NCBI GenBank assembly: GCA_024222295.1 | Contig: JAAEPF010000025.1 | Coordinates: 1-64,000 of the forward strand | Length of the DNA: 64,000 nt | Source: Actinomycetes bacterium | GTDB lineage: Bacteria > Actinomycetota > Acidimicrobiia > Acidimicrobiales > Microtrichaceae | Reading direction: 5' to 3' | Shown: positions 10,729 to 20,271 of the stretch, piece after piece | Layout: each line of letters begins with the position of its first letter | Numbering within the stretch: the stretch's first letter is position 1 | Position numbers and translations under genes: made by a program | The notes under the pieces: generated by a model | Told to the model about the DNA's origin: nothing | Database searches by the model: none | The model's input: only the letters and a program-made list of their open reading frames with translations

Positions 10729-10739
10729 GATCTACTCTA
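10729..10739 (-). promoter_or_regulatory. -10 element upstream of the radical SAM gene
   Basis: TAGAGT (10739-10734) lies 9 nt before the ATG at 10724, within the 31-nt gap after rodA, and an overlapping TAGATC is 4 nt from the start. It may add an internal promoter to the long operon. Confidence 0.35.
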
Positions 10740-10755
10740 CCGGTCGGGCGGGTTC

Positions 10756-11880
10756 TCAGGAGAACCGGTGCATGTGCACCGACTGGACCACGCCGACGGC
10801 GACGAAGCTGGCCATGATCGACGATCCGCCGTAGGAAACGAAAGGCAGAGGGATGCCGGTCACGGGCATGATCCCCAGCGTCATACCGATGTTCTCGAAC
10901 ATGTGGAACAGGAACATCGACAGGATCCCGACGCACAGCAGGGTTCCGAGCTTGTCCGGCGCCAGCTGCGCCGCCCGCCAGATCCGCCAGATGATCACAC
11001 CGAGCAGGCCCACGAGCAGCGCCGAGCCGAGGAATCCGAACTCCTCGCCCACCACCGTGAATATGAAGTCCGACTCCTGCACGGGCACGAACCCGCCCCG
11101 CGTCTGGGGCCCGTCACCGAACCCGTACCCGGTCAGCCCGCCAGATGAGATCGCGGTCTGTGCCTGGGTGACGTTGTAGGACTGGCCGTCGGTGGACAGG
11201 AAGTCGCTCAGGCGGTCCTGCTGGTACTCATCGAGCATGCCGGAGCCGAGCAGCAGCGCCACGGCCGCCACACCCACAACGGCCAGGCCGGCCAGGTGGC
11301 GCATCTGTACGCCACCGACCACGAGCATCCCCAGTGCGATCGCAGCGAACACCAGCGCCGAGCCGAGGTCGGGCTGCAGGAGCAGGAGTCCGAGCGGAAC
11401 CGACAGCAACCCGAGTGCCACACCGAGTCGCCGCAGGTCCACTCGGTCGACCGAGCCCAGGTAGGCACCGACGGCCAGGATCGTGGCGAGCTTGGCGAGC
11501 TCGGCCGGCTGGAACGACAGCGGGCCCAGGCGGTACCAGCCGGTGGTGCCGTTGATGGTCGCGCCGAGGGGTGTCAGCACCCCGAGCAGCGCCAGGATCG
11601 AGACGCCGTAGATGATCTGCCACCAGTCGGCGATCCGCCGATAGTCGATCAGCGATGCGGCGGCCATCAGCCCGAAGCCGACCACCACGAAGAAGACGTG
11701 ACGGTAGATCAGCCCTGTGTTGTCCTCGGTGTAGCGCGTGGCACCGAACACCATCACCGCGCCCATGACCGTCACGACCGATACAGCGGCGAGGAGGATC
11801 CCGTCGATGTGGCGCCAGGGTGCCGTCAGGTCACGGGCTGAGAGGCTGGCGCCGGGTGTGCGGGTGGAGGAGCTCAGCAT
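10756..11880 (-). CDS. rodA: SEDS peptidoglycan glycosyltransferase RodA
   Basis: The 374-residue protein has about ten membrane helices and the SEDS motifs WYRLGPLSFQPAELAKL and VQESDFIFTVVGEEFGFLGS, plus GIPLPFVSYGGSSI near the end. RodA polymerises glycan strands in the elongasome with PBP2. The ATG at 11880 overlaps the mrdA stop by one base (TGATG), so an in-frame start farther upstream is unlikely. Membership of the mreBCD-mrdA-rodA cluster separates it from FtsW. Confidence 0.93.
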   Translation of the reverse strand: MLSSSTRTPGASLSARDLTAPWRHIDGILLAAVSVVTVMGAVMVFGATRYTEDNTGLIYRHVFFVVVGFGLMAAASLIDYRRIADWWQIIYGVSILALLGVLTPLGATINGTTGWYRLGPLSFQPAELAKLATILAVGAYLGSVDRVDLRRLGVALGLLSVPLGLLLLQPDLGSALVFAAIALGMLVVGGVQMRHLAGLAVVGVAAVALLLGSGMLDEYQQDRLSDFLSTDGQSYNVTQAQTAISSGGLTGYGFGDGPQTRGGFVPVQESDFIFTVVGEEFGFLGSALLVGLLGVIIWRIWRAAQLAPDKLGTLLCVGILSMFLFHMFENIGMTLGIMPVTGIPLPFVSYGGSSIMASFVAVGVVQSVHMHRFS

Positions 11881-14018
11881 CAGCCGACCTCCTCGCCTGC
11901 CGCGACGGCAGCCGCCTCGGCGTTGTATTCCTCGCACTCCGTGCGCTCGGGTTCGGTCACCGGACAGGCCAGTGGCAGCTCACCGTTCGAGGCGGGCGCG
12001 AGCACCTCGAACGCCAGCGGAGCCGCATAGGTTCCACCGAACCCGGAGTTGGGCAGGATCACCGAGATCGAATGCGTGGGCGCCTGGTCGCCCACGGCCG
12101 GGCCCCAGCCTGCGAACACCGACGTGTCCTCCTGGCCGTTGACCTCGCCGGTGCCCGTCTTGCCGGCGAACGGCCACGCGGTGCGGTTGGCCTGCCATGC
12201 CTCAACAGCGGTGCCCTCGCCGCTCTGGGTGACCCCGAGCAGGCCTTCGAATATCTGGATGTATCGGTCGGGCGCAATCTCGACCCGGCCGGTTTCGACC
12301 GGTTCGATCGTGCGCACCACCTCGTAGTTGCCCTTCGACCCGGGGTCGACGGTGGGGTCGATCGCCCTCGTGGTCTGCAGGCCCACGTGCGGCTGCAGCA
12401 CAGAGCCACCGTTGGCGATCGTCGAGTACACGCTGTTGAGCTGCAGCGGGGTCATCAGCACGTCGCCCTGACCAACCCCGGTGTTGAGGTTGTCGCCCAC
12501 GAACCAGTCGCCGGTGAGAAACAGGTCGGGGTTGGCTTCGTAGGCCTCCTTGCGCCCTTGGGGGGTCGGCACGCGCCCGCCCGCCTCACCCGGCAAGTCG
12601 ATGCCGGTGCGGGTTCCGAGCCCGAAGCCCTTCGCCGCGTCCTGGATCGGCGTCTCGCCGTAGGTGTCGCGACCGCGCCACAGCTGGTCGGAGATCCAGT
12701 AGTAGTAGACGTTGGAGGATACCGTGAGCGAGCGGGCCAGATTGACCCGCCCATTCGCGGCACCACCGGAGTTGCTGAACTCGCACTTGCCGCCCCTGCA
12801 GCCCTCGATCGTGTACACGCCGGCATCGGCGTAGCTGTCGTTGCCGGGGCGCAGGAACCCCGACTGGATCCCCGCCAGCGCGGTTATCGGCTTGAACGTT
12901 GAGCCCGGCGCATACTGGCCCTGGGTGGCCCAGTTGTTCAGTGGCAGCCCGGATGCCGGATCCTGGAACTGGTCCCACAACGCGGTGGGGATGCCGTTGA
13001 CGATCAGCCGCAGGTCATATGTCGGGTAGCTGGCCATGGCCAGCACGCCGGCGGTCGTGGGATCGGTGACGACGACCGCCCCCTGGCGACCCGGCTGGTC
13101 AGGCGACGGATCACGCAGCCCCTCGAGGGTGTTGGCCAGCTCCGCCTCGGCGTGGGCCTGCAAGTCGATGTCGAGGGTCAGCCACAGGTCGTCACCTGCC
13201 TGCGGCGGCGTGTCCGACACCACGTCGAGCAACTCACCCTTGGCGTTCACCTCGATGGTGCGCTCGCCCGGAACGCCGCGCAGGTCGGCCTCGTAGGCGC
13301 GCTCCACGCCGGTCTTGCCGATGCTGTCACCGGCTTCATAGGGCTTGGGCTCGACCCCCGGCACGGTCGTGGTCGTCTCCGCCACTTCGTCCGAGCCCGG
13401 CACCTCGCCGCCGCGGGCCAACAGCTCCTCGTCGCTGATCTCGCCGACGTAGCCGATGATGTGGGCGGCCAGCGGGCCGTACGGGTACTCCCGGACCGTT
13501 CGCCTGTCCACCACCACGCCGGGGTAGTCCTGTGCACGCTCGGTGAGGAACTGCTCCACCTCCACCGACACGTCCTCGGCGACGGGCACCGGCTCCTGGG
13601 GCGAGTACCGCTTGTCCATGAAGCGCTCCCACACGTCGTCGGGTGTGGTGGCCACCCCCAGCGAGGACAGTGCGGAGGCGATCGCCTCGAAATCGGGTGA
13701 CAGTCGCTCACGGATCTCGGGCAGGTCCGATTCCACGGAGTCGTCGAGGCCGCGGATCTTCTCGCGCAACGGCTCGCGGTCGAGGCCGACCACGATCGTC
13801 GTGCGGTTGTCGACCAGCACCTTGCCGTTGCGGTCGAGGATGCGACCCCGCGGACCCTCGGTCTGGATCACGCGCAGGCGGTTGGAGACCGAAGTCGCCT
13901 CGAACTCCTGGCGCTCGATGCCCTGCAGGAACCAGAGGCGCGCGAACAGGGCCAGGAACAGTGAGATCGCCACGATCCCGATGGCTCCCAGGCGCACCTG
14001 GCTCGAATCAGTGTCCAT
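11880..14018 (-). CDS. mrdA: Penicillin-binding protein 2 (elongation transpeptidase)
   Basis: The 712-residue class B PBP has one N-terminal membrane helix (residues 11-32) and a dimerisation region with RGRILDRNGKVL and HIIGYVGEIS. Its transpeptidase domain carries the three active-site motifs STFK (373-376), SSN (434-436) and KTG (620-622). It cross-links peptidoglycan with RodA during cell elongation. Residues 204-226 form a Gly/Thr-rich insert and the C-terminus is a short acidic Ala/Glu tail. The start abuts the mreD stop, and the stop overlaps the rodA start. Confidence 0.94.
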   Translation of the reverse strand: MDTDSSQVRLGAIGIVAISLFLALFARLWFLQGIERQEFEATSVSNRLRVIQTEGPRGRILDRNGKVLVDNRTTIVVGLDREPLREKIRGLDDSVESDLPEIRERLSPDFEAIASALSSLGVATTPDDVWERFMDKRYSPQEPVPVAEDVSVEVEQFLTERAQDYPGVVVDRRTVREYPYGPLAAHIIGYVGEISDEELLARGGEVPGSDEVAETTTTVPGVEPKPYEAGDSIGKTGVERAYEADLRGVPGERTIEVNAKGELLDVVSDTPPQAGDDLWLTLDIDLQAHAEAELANTLEGLRDPSPDQPGRQGAVVVTDPTTAGVLAMASYPTYDLRLIVNGIPTALWDQFQDPASGLPLNNWATQGQYAPGSTFKPITALAGIQSGFLRPGNDSYADAGVYTIEGCRGGKCEFSNSGGAANGRVNLARSLTVSSNVYYYWISDQLWRGRDTYGETPIQDAAKGFGLGTRTGIDLPGEAGGRVPTPQGRKEAYEANPDLFLTGDWFVGDNLNTGVGQGDVLMTPLQLNSVYSTIANGGSVLQPHVGLQTTRAIDPTVDPGSKGNYEVVRTIEPVETGRVEIAPDRYIQIFEGLLGVTQSGEGTAVEAWQANRTAWPFAGKTGTGEVNGQEDTSVFAGWGPAVGDQAPTHSISVILPNSGFGGTYAAPLAFEVLAPASNGELPLACPVTEPERTECEEYNAEAAAVAAGEEVG

Positions 14019-14531
14019 CTACCTGACCGGCCTCAACTCGGGTTCCCGGCCGGCCCAGCGGGCGACGGGCAGCACGATCGGGCTGAGCAGCACGTTCCAT
14101 GCAGTCACGATTCCGATGATGCGCCACAGGTGGTCGTCTCCGAGGGTCGATTCTCCGAACAACGCCGCCACCACCGCATAGAGCATCACTGCGGCGGCAC
14201 TTCCGAGCGCCATGAGTCCGGCGTCGATGAAGTGGCTGCGCCTCGCGACCGCATCCGACAGCCGACCCACCCCGTAGCCCGCGACGCCCCAGGCCAGGGC
14301 GGTCACGCCGAAGCGTCCGGAAAGGATGAGATCGGCCAGCAGTCCAGCTACGAAGCAGACCACGACACCGCGTTCAGGACCCCACGCTACGGCCGTGGCG
14401 ATCCCGACGGCCAGCAGCAACTCGGGGTGAACCGAGAAGACCCTCAGTTCGTCGAACAGGCCCACCTGCAGCACCAGCGCCACGAACAACACCAGCGCGG
14501 TGCGGGCGACCATGCGGATTTCCTCGGTCAC
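14019..14531 (-). CDS. mreD: Rod shape-determining protein MreD
   Basis: The 170-residue integral membrane protein has about five to six helices and the MreD-like run HPELLLAVGIATAVAWGPERG followed by GLLADLILSGRFGVTAL. MreD is the small membrane partner of MreC in the elongasome. The GTG at 14531 is 10 nt after mreC; ATG 14513 is an alternative. Position in the cluster supports the call. Confidence 0.9.
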   Translation of the reverse strand: MTEEIRMVARTALVLFVALVLQVGLFDELRVFSVHPELLLAVGIATAVAWGPERGVVVCFVAGLLADLILSGRFGVTALAWGVAGYGVGRLSDAVARRSHFIDAGLMALGSAAAVMLYAVVAALFGESTLGDDHLWRIIGIVTAWNVLLSPIVLPVARWAGREPELRPVR

Positions 14532-14541
14532 GGCGCAACCC

Positions 14542-15342
14542 TCACGCGGGTGGCACCCACTTCAGCACCTGGACGACGTCGATCTGGCTCAGCTTGGCGG
14601 CCAGCTCCACATCGAGAATCAGGCTCCCCGCCGCCTGGTCGGGCTGCACCTCGGTGACGGTGCCGATCGGCACGTCCGGCGGCATGATGGCGCGCAGAAG
14701 GCCGCTGGTGAGCACTACGTCGCCTTCCTCGACCGGGTCGGTCAGCTCGATGCCCTTGTAGACGATGAACGGCCGGCCTTCGCCGGACCCGTGGCCGATG
14801 CCCAGGTCCTGGGTGTCGGCGATGCGCACCCCCAGCTCGAAACTCGGGTCGGTGATCAGCTGCACGATCGAGCGGTTCGAGGACACGCGCTCGACCCGGC
14901 CGAGCAGCCCCCCACCGGTCATCACCGGCATGCCCACCTCGATGCCCGAGTTGGCTCCCTTGTCGAGCTCGATTCGGTGGTCGGTGAAGTTGTTGCGGGG
15001 GCCCGTTGCCACGCGGGCGATCTCGCTCGGGATGTCACCGATGGAGCCGATGTTGAGCTCCGCTCGAAGCTTCTCCAGCTGTTCGGTCGCGTTGCGGTCG
15101 CGGATCTCCTCTCCGGCGACATCGTCGAGCTGGGCGCGTAGCTCCTCGTTCTCCGCCTCCAGTTCCTCGTAGCCGCTGATGCCCTTCCAGGCGTTGCGGA
15201 GCGGTGTGGTCACCCAGCGCACGGCGCCGGACAGAGGTGACACCACGTCCGAGGTGGCGTTGCGCACGGGGTCGAAGAAGTTCCCCCCGAGAGCGTCGAC
15301 GGTCACGAGCGTGACTGCCAGCAACGTGATGATCAGCAACAC
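14542..15342 (-). CDS. mreC: Rod shape-determining protein MreC
   Basis: The 266-residue product has one N-terminal helix, a coiled coil (about 50-85, ELEAENEELRAQLDD) and the MreC beta-domain with ATGPRNNF, GMPVMTGGGLLGRVERV and LLRAIMPPDVPIGTVTEV. MreC forms a periplasmic scaffold that activates PBP2. With the GTG at 15342 the protein begins directly in the helix, lacking the usual basic N-terminal segment. An in-frame CTG at 15393, preceded by AGGA, would add 17 residues including KRRSRR, and may be the true start. mreD follows 10 nt later. Confidence 0.92.
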   Translation of the reverse strand: MLLIITLLAVTLVTVDALGGNFFDPVRNATSDVVSPLSGAVRWVTTPLRNAWKGISGYEELEAENEELRAQLDDVAGEEIRDRNATEQLEKLRAELNIGSIGDIPSEIARVATGPRNNFTDHRIELDKGANSGIEVGMPVMTGGGLLGRVERVSSNRSIVQLITDPSFELGVRIADTQDLGIGHGSGEGRPFIVYKGIELTDPVEEGDVVLTSGLLRAIMPPDVPIGTVTEVQPDQAAGSLILDVELAAKLSQIDVVQVLKWVPPA

Positions 15343-15398
15343 GCGCCGGGAGCGGCGTTTGGGGCCGGTTTGCGTCGGCCTGACGGGACGCAGGGTTC

Positions 15399-16433
15399 CT
15401 ACTCTCGTTCAGAGGTGGGAAGCAGGCCCTCGAGTGCGTCGAACTCCTCGAGGATCTGGCCCGATCCCAGTGCCACCGCATCGAGCGGACGCGGGGCGAT
15501 CAGGATCGGCATGCCCGTTTCCGCTGCGAGCCGCTCCGGCAGACCCTTGAGCAGGGCGCCGCCACCAGCGAGCATGATTCCGCGTTCCATGATGTCGGCC
15601 GCGAGCTCCGGCGGAGTGCGGTCGAGGGTGACCTTCACGGCATCGATCACTGAGGTGACCGGCTCGGCTATCGCCTCGCGGATCTCGTGGGTCGAGGTCA
15701 CTACCGTCTTGGGCAACCCGGTCACGAGGTCGCGACCGCGCACCTCGGCCTGGAGTTCCTGTTCGAGCTCGCATGCGGAGCCGAGCTCCACCTTCACCAT
15801 CTCGGCGGTCCGCTCGCCCAACGCGAGGCTGAACTCCTTCTTGATGAACTGGATGATCGCCTCGTCGAGCTCGTCGCCACCCACCCTCACCGACTGCGAG
15901 GTGACGCCCCCGCCGAGGGAGATCACTGCAACCTCGGTGGTACCGCCGCCGATGTCGACGATCATCGATCCGGTGGGGTCCTGAACGGGAAGGCCGGATC
16001 CGATCGCGGCAGCCATTGGCTCTTCGATGATGCGCACCGGCTTGCGCGCACCCGCGTACTCTGCTGCGTCCTGCACAGCGCGTTTCTCCACACCGGTCAC
16101 GCCGGACGGCACACAGATCACCATTCGCGGCTTGGAGAACCGACTCTGGTGCACCTGTTGGATGAAGTAGCGCAGCATCGTCTCGCAGATCTCGAAGTCC
16201 GAGATGACACCGTCCTTGAGAGGTCGGACCGCTTCGATGTGCGACGGGGTGCGGCCGATCATCCGCTTGGCATCGGCACCGACTGCCAGGGCGCGACCGT
16301 CGGTGGTGCGAACGGCGACCACTGAGGGCTCGCTGAGCACGATCCCCTCACCGCGCACGTACACGAGGGTGTTGGCAGTGCCCAGATCGACCGCCATGTC
16401 GCGGCCGAGGAGGTTGGAGTTGATCCGAGGCAT
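15399..16433 (-). CDS. mreB: Actin-like cell-shape protein MreB
   Basis: The 344-residue protein has actin-fold phosphate motifs DLGTANTLVYVRG (phosphate 1), VDIGGGTTEVAVISLGG (phosphate 2) and GIMLAGGGALLKGLPERL (adenosine). MreB filaments guide the elongasome. It begins the mreB-mreC-mreD-mrdA-rodA order. The start is the ATG at 16433; a TACTCC element about 12 nt upstream on the minus strand may drive it. Its presence implies a rod-shaped or at least laterally growing cell, in contrast to mycobacteria that lost mreB. Confidence 0.96.
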   Translation of the reverse strand: MPRINSNLLGRDMAVDLGTANTLVYVRGEGIVLSEPSVVAVRTTDGRALAVGADAKRMIGRTPSHIEAVRPLKDGVISDFEICETMLRYFIQQVHQSRFSKPRMVICVPSGVTGVEKRAVQDAAEYAGARKPVRIIEEPMAAAIGSGLPVQDPTGSMIVDIGGGTTEVAVISLGGGVTSQSVRVGGDELDEAIIQFIKKEFSLALGERTAEMVKVELGSACELEQELQAEVRGRDLVTGLPKTVVTSTHEIREAIAEPVTSVIDAVKVTLDRTPPELAADIMERGIMLAGGGALLKGLPERLAAETGMPILIAPRPLDAVALGSGQILEEFDALEGLLPTSERE

Positions 16434-16548
16434 GTGCTGATCCGAGGAGTAGTGACCCAGAGGCTAGTCGCTGCCTGCTGCGCGAACGCGGCGAAACAAT
16501 CGACACCGAACCGTAACATTGTGACTCACCGGGACCCCTGCGGTCCAC
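16434..16548. other. Non-coding gap between ndk and mreB
   Basis: This 115-nt gap is the largest break in the minus-strand core between folC and rpmA. It holds a possible -10 (TACTCC on the minus strand, about 16452-16447) for mreB and no clear terminator hairpin. Confidence 0.4.
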
Positions 16549-16956
16549 TCAGTTGGGGAACCAGAGGCCAATCTCGCGTGCGGCCGAGTCGTGGGCGTCG
16601 GAGCCGTGAACCAGGTTCTCGTTGGTGATCGTTGCGAAGTCGCCACGAATCGAACCCGGCTGGGCATCATCCACGTTCGTCTTGCCGATCATCGTGCGCA
16701 TCAGCGAGAACGTGTTGTCGTCGGGGCCCTCGACCACCATCGCCACCACGGGACCGCGGGTGAGGAAGTCCACCAGGTCACCGAAGAACGGCTTGTCGGC
16801 ATGCTCGTCGTAGTGGGCCTCGGCCAGGGCACGGTCGGGCGTACGCATGTCCATCTGAACGATGCGGAGGCCCTTGCGCTCGATGCGGCTGATGATCTCG
16901 CCCACGAGGCCGCGTTCCACGGCGTCGGGCTTGCACATGATGAATGTCTGGTTCAC
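16549..16956 (-). CDS. ndk: Nucleoside diphosphate kinase
   Basis: The 135-residue enzyme transfers phosphate between nucleoside di- and triphosphates through a phospho-histidine. It starts with the family pattern ([19 protein letters not shown]), and the active-site His117 is in [12 protein letters not shown]. Length is normal. The GTG start is exactly 6 nt after a TAGATT hexamer whose first three bases are the folC stop codon, pointing to a leaderless transcript in addition to read-through from folC. Confidence 0.96.
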   Translation of the reverse strand: MNQTFIMCKPDAVERGLVGEIISRIERKGLRIVQMDMRTPDRALAEAHYDEHADKPFFGDLVDFLTRGPVVAMVVEGPDDNTFSLMRTMIGKTNVDDAQPGSIRGDFATITNENLVHGSDAHDSAAREIGLWFPN

Positions 16957-16962
16957 ACGGTC

Positions 16963-16968
16963 AATCTA
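16963..16968 (-). promoter_or_regulatory. -10 element for leaderless ndk
   Basis: TAGATT (16968-16963) ends 6 nt before the ndk GTG at 16956 and includes the TAG stop of folC. Confidence 0.5.
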
Positions 16969-18273
16969 TGGCTGATCGATGGCAGAACGCACAAGCGCCG
17001 GCAGCCGGAACGAGCCGGTGACCAGCACGAGGTCCTCCTCGCCGGCCGAGGTGAGCGCCCGGGCGAGTGCCGCCGCGGGGTCGGCCACCACCTCCGCCGG
17101 CAACCCTGCGGTCTCGCACGCGGCGGCGAGCACGGCGCCCGGCAGGGCGCGGTCGCCCTGCGCGACGTCGGTGCAGATCACCAGGTCGGGGCGGGCCACC
17201 GAGAGGGCCTCGGCCGCGGCCGCGGGGTCGCGGCCCGCAAGCATGCCGATGACCACGACGCGGCTGCCGACGACCGCGAAGTCCTCGTCGATGGTGGACG
17301 CGACCGCCGACAGCGCATCCGCGTTGTGTGCGGTGTCGAGCACCACGAGCGGCTGGTGGCCGACCACCTCGAGGCGACCGGGCAGCTCGAGCTCGGCGAA
17401 GGCCTGGGTGACGACTTCGTCGTCGAGCCGCCGGCCGAAGAAGGCCTCGGCCGCCGTGAGGGCGATCGCCGCGTTGTCCGCCTGGTGCGCCCCGTGGATA
17501 CCCACCAGCACATCGTGGTGGGACCCCTCGGGCCCGTCCACGTCGATCATCCGGCCACCCACGGCCAGGCGGGCATCGGTGAGCTCGAAGTCACGCGCCT
17601 CGGCGATGAGCGGCTCGGCACCTTCGGCCTCGAACACCGCCAGCAGGTCGGATGCGACCATTCCGAGCACCGCGGGGCGTCCGGGCGTGATTATCCCGGC
17701 CTTCTCCCCCGCCACCCGGGCCTGCCACCCCGGCGAGAAGTCGGTGTGGTCCCCACCCACGTTGGTGATCACTGCCACGTCGGCGGTGACGATGTTGGTG
17801 GCGTCATAGCGACCGAGCAGCCCGACCTCGACAACTGCCACGTCAACGGGCGCCTCGGCGAACCACCGCAGCGCGGCTGCGGTGAGGATCTCGAACCAGG
17901 TCGGCGGCGCAGAGAGCATCGACTCGACCGACGCGATGCCTTCCAGCACCTCGGCGAGCTCGGTATCGGGTATCGGCACGCCATCGCGGGCGATTCGCTC
18001 GTTGACCCGCTCCAGGTGCGGGCTCGTGAACGTGCCGACGGACAGACCGTTGGCCATCAGCAACGACCGCAGCATCGCCACGGTCGAACCCTTGCCGTTG
18101 GTGCCGGTCACGTGGATGACGGGCATGGCGTGCTGCGGATCGCCGAGTACATGCATCAGCTCGGCCATCGGCTCGAGCGAGAGCCCGTCGATCGCTCCAG
18201 CGGCGATGCCCGCTGTGCCCGACTCGTGATCGATGTGCTCCCCGAGCCAGTCGAGGGCCGACGTGATGTCCAA
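16966..18273 (-). CDS. folC: Folylpolyglutamate synthase / dihydrofolate synthase
   Basis: The 435-residue Mur-ligase-family enzyme adds glutamate to folates. It has the ATP loop [15 protein letters not shown], the folate-binding [24 protein letters not shown], and [11 protein letters not shown], with a C-terminal domain carrying [10 protein letters not shown]. Whether it is bifunctional cannot be told from sequence. It starts 5 nt after clpX; valS, commonly found between clpX and folC in actinobacteria, is absent. Confidence 0.94.
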   Translation of the reverse strand: MDITSALDWLGEHIDHESGTAGIAAGAIDGLSLEPMAELMHVLGDPQHAMPVIHVTGTNGKGSTVAMLRSLLMANGLSVGTFTSPHLERVNERIARDGVPIPDTELAEVLEGIASVESMLSAPPTWFEILTAAALRWFAEAPVDVAVVEVGLLGRYDATNIVTADVAVITNVGGDHTDFSPGWQARVAGEKAGIITPGRPAVLGMVASDLLAVFEAEGAEPLIAEARDFELTDARLAVGGRMIDVDGPEGSHHDVLVGIHGAHQADNAAIALTAAEAFFGRRLDDEVVTQAFAELELPGRLEVVGHQPLVVLDTAHNADALSAVASTIDEDFAVVGSRVVVIGMLAGRDPAAAAEALSVARPDLVICTDVAQGDRALPGAVLAAACETAGLPAEVVADPAAALARALTSAGEEDLVLVTGSFRLPALVRSAIDQP

Positions 18274-18278
18274 CTGGT

Positions 18279-19553
18279 TCAGCTGGCGGCGCGGCGCGGA
18301 CGGTCGCCCGTGGACTTGGCGTCGCGGGGCACCAGCGTGGGATTGACGTTGTCGACGACCACATCGGCATCGACGACCACCCTGCCCACGTCGTCGCGCG
18401 AGGGAAGCTCGTACATGACTCCGAGCAACACCTCTTCGAGGATCGCCCGCAGCCCTCGTGCCCCGGTACCGCGGGCAATCGCCTGGTCGGCGACGGCTTC
18501 GAGGGCATCGTGGGTGAACTCGAGCTCCACGTCCTCCAGTTCGAAGATCTTGGCGTACTGGCGCACGAGGGCGTTCTTCGGCTCCGAAAGGATCTGCACC
18601 AGCGTCTCGCGGTCGAGGTTCTCCACCACGCCGAGCACCGGCAGTCGGCCAACGAACTCGGGGATCAGGCCGAACTTGAGGAGGTCCTCGGGCAACACGT
18701 CGGCGAAGAGCTCGCCTTCGTTGCGCTCCGCCACCGAGCGCACCTCGGCACCGAAGCCCATCCCCTGGCGGCCCACCCGTTGCTCGATGATCTTGTCGAG
18801 GCCTGCGAACGCTCCACCGCAGATGAACAACACGTTGGTTGTGTCGATCTGGATGAACTCCTGGTGGGGATGCTTGCGCCCTCCCTGGGGCGGCACCGCA
18901 GCCTGGGTGCCCTCGAGAATCTTCAGCAACGCCTGCTGCACGCCCTCGCCGGACACGTCGCGGGTGATCGAAGGGTTCTCCGACTTGCGGGCCACCTTGT
19001 CGATCTCGTCGATGTAGATGATCCCCTGCTCGGCCTTCTTCACGTCGAAGTCGGCTGCCTGGATCAGCTTCAGCAGGATGTTCTCCACATCCTCGCCCAC
19101 GTAGCCGGCTTCGGTCAGTGCCGTGGCATCGGCGATCGCAAAGGGCACATTGAGCATGCGGGCCAGTGTCTGGGCCAGCAGCGTCTTGCCCGAGCCGGTG
19201 GGGCCGATGAGCAGGATGTTGCTCTTGGACAGCTCGACCTCGTCGGTGCCACGGGGCTCGTGCTGGATCCGCTTGTAGTGGTTGTAGACCGCTACGGACA
19301 GGATCTTCTTGGCAGTTTCCTGTCCGACGATGTAGTCGTCGAGGAACTCGAAGATCTCCTTGGGCCGCGGCAGGTCGGTGACCTCGAAGTCACTCTGCTC
19401 GGCGAGTTCCTCTTCGATGATCTCATTGCAGAGATCGATGCACTCGTCGCAGATGTAGACGCCGGGGCCGGCGATCAGCTTCTTGACCTGGCGCTGCGTC
19501 TTGCCGCAGAAGGAGCACTTGAGCAGCTCGCCGCCTTCACCGAACTTGGCCAA
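18279..19553 (-). CDS. clpX: ATP-dependent Clp protease ATP-binding subunit ClpX
   Basis: The 424-residue AAA+ unfoldase has the N-terminal zinc finger (Cys13, Cys16, Cys35, Cys38), Walker A GPTGSGKT (117-124), Walker [10 protein letters not shown] and the pore loop in AGYVGED. ClpX unfolds substrates for ClpP, encoded 66 nt upstream. The start is read as TTG 19553, giving the standard [14 protein letters not shown]-terminus, with GGGG about 8 nt upstream. folC follows after 5 nt. Confidence 0.96.
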   Translation of the reverse strand: MAKFGEGGELLKCSFCGKTQRQVKKLIAGPGVYICDECIDLCNEIIEEELAEQSDFEVTDLPRPKEIFEFLDDYIVGQETAKKILSVAVYNHYKRIQHEPRGTDEVELSKSNILLIGPTGSGKTLLAQTLARMLNVPFAIADATALTEAGYVGEDVENILLKLIQAADFDVKKAEQGIIYIDEIDKVARKSENPSITRDVSGEGVQQALLKILEGTQAAVPPQGGRKHPHQEFIQIDTTNVLFICGGAFAGLDKIIEQRVGRQGMGFGAEVRSVAERNEGELFADVLPEDLLKFGLIPEFVGRLPVLGVVENLDRETLVQILSEPKNALVRQYAKIFELEDVELEFTHDALEAVADQAIARGTGARGLRAILEEVLLGVMYELPSRDDVGRVVVDADVVVDNVNPTLVPRDAKSTGDRPRRAAS

Positions 19554-19619
19554 CGGGTTCCCCTATCGCTTGGACCAGGTGTACATGGAACCACACCGCC
19601 GCTGCCTGAGGTGCGATCG

Positions 19620-20255
19620 TTATCGCACCGGGGCGATCGGCCCGGCCGAATCGACCTTGTCTCGGGTGTCGATCACCTCGTCGACGACCCCGTATTCCTT
19701 GGCCTCAGCAGCAGTCATCACGTAGTCACGGTCGGTGTCCTTGGCGATCCGCTCCTGGTCCTGGCCGGTGTGGCGGGCCAGTACTTCCTCGAGGGTCTCC
19801 TTGAGCCGAATGATCTCGTTGGCGGCGATCTCGAGGTCGGAGACCTGCGCATAGCCGGACTGGGCGTAAGGCTGGTGGATCAGGACCCGCGAGTTGGGAA
19901 GCGCCAGGCGCTTGCCCGGCGTGCCCGCGGCCAGCAGAACTGCGGCCGCGGATGCCGCCTGGCCCAGGCAGATCGTGGAGATCTCCGGGCGGATGTACTG
20001 CATCGTGTCGTAGATGGCCATCAGGGCGTTGATGTCGCCACCGGGCGAGTTGATGTAGATGCTGATGTCCTTGTCGGGGTTCTCCGACTCGAGGAAGAGC
20101 ATCTGGGCACAGATCAGGTTGGCGACGGTGTCGTCGATGGGTGTGCCCAGGAAGATGATGTTCTCGCGCAGCAGCCGCGAGTAGAGGTCCGAGTACCGCT
20201 CGCCCCGGCTGGTCGTCTCGATGACGTTGGGGACCATGTAGCTCTGTGGGTTCAC
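19620..20255 (-). CDS. clpP: ATP-dependent Clp protease proteolytic subunit ClpP
   Basis: The 211-residue serine protease has the catalytic triad Ser102 (GQAASAA), His127 (VLIHQPY) and Asp177 (DRDYVM), and the YINSPGGDI oxyanion segment. It forms the proteolytic barrel used by ClpX. The GTG at 20255 follows an AGGAGTCCGA site, 16 nt after trigger factor. Many actinobacteria have two clpP genes in tandem; only one is present here. Confidence 0.95.
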   Translation of the reverse strand: MNPQSYMVPNVIETTSRGERYSDLYSRLLRENIIFLGTPIDDTVANLICAQMLFLESENPDKDISIYINSPGGDINALMAIYDTMQYIRPEISTICLGQAASAAAVLLAAGTPGKRLALPNSRVLIHQPYAQSGYAQVSDLEIAANEIIRLKETLEEVLARHTGQDQERIAKDTDRDYVMTAAEAKEYGVVDEVIDTRDKVDSAGPIAPVR

Positions 20256-20271
20256 TCGGACTCCTGGTTGC

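Noticed and set aside
16591-19017. 808-codon plus-strand frame opposite ndk, folC and clpX
   Set aside because: Three clear conserved genes occupy the minus strand; the frame is an antisense artefact of high GC.
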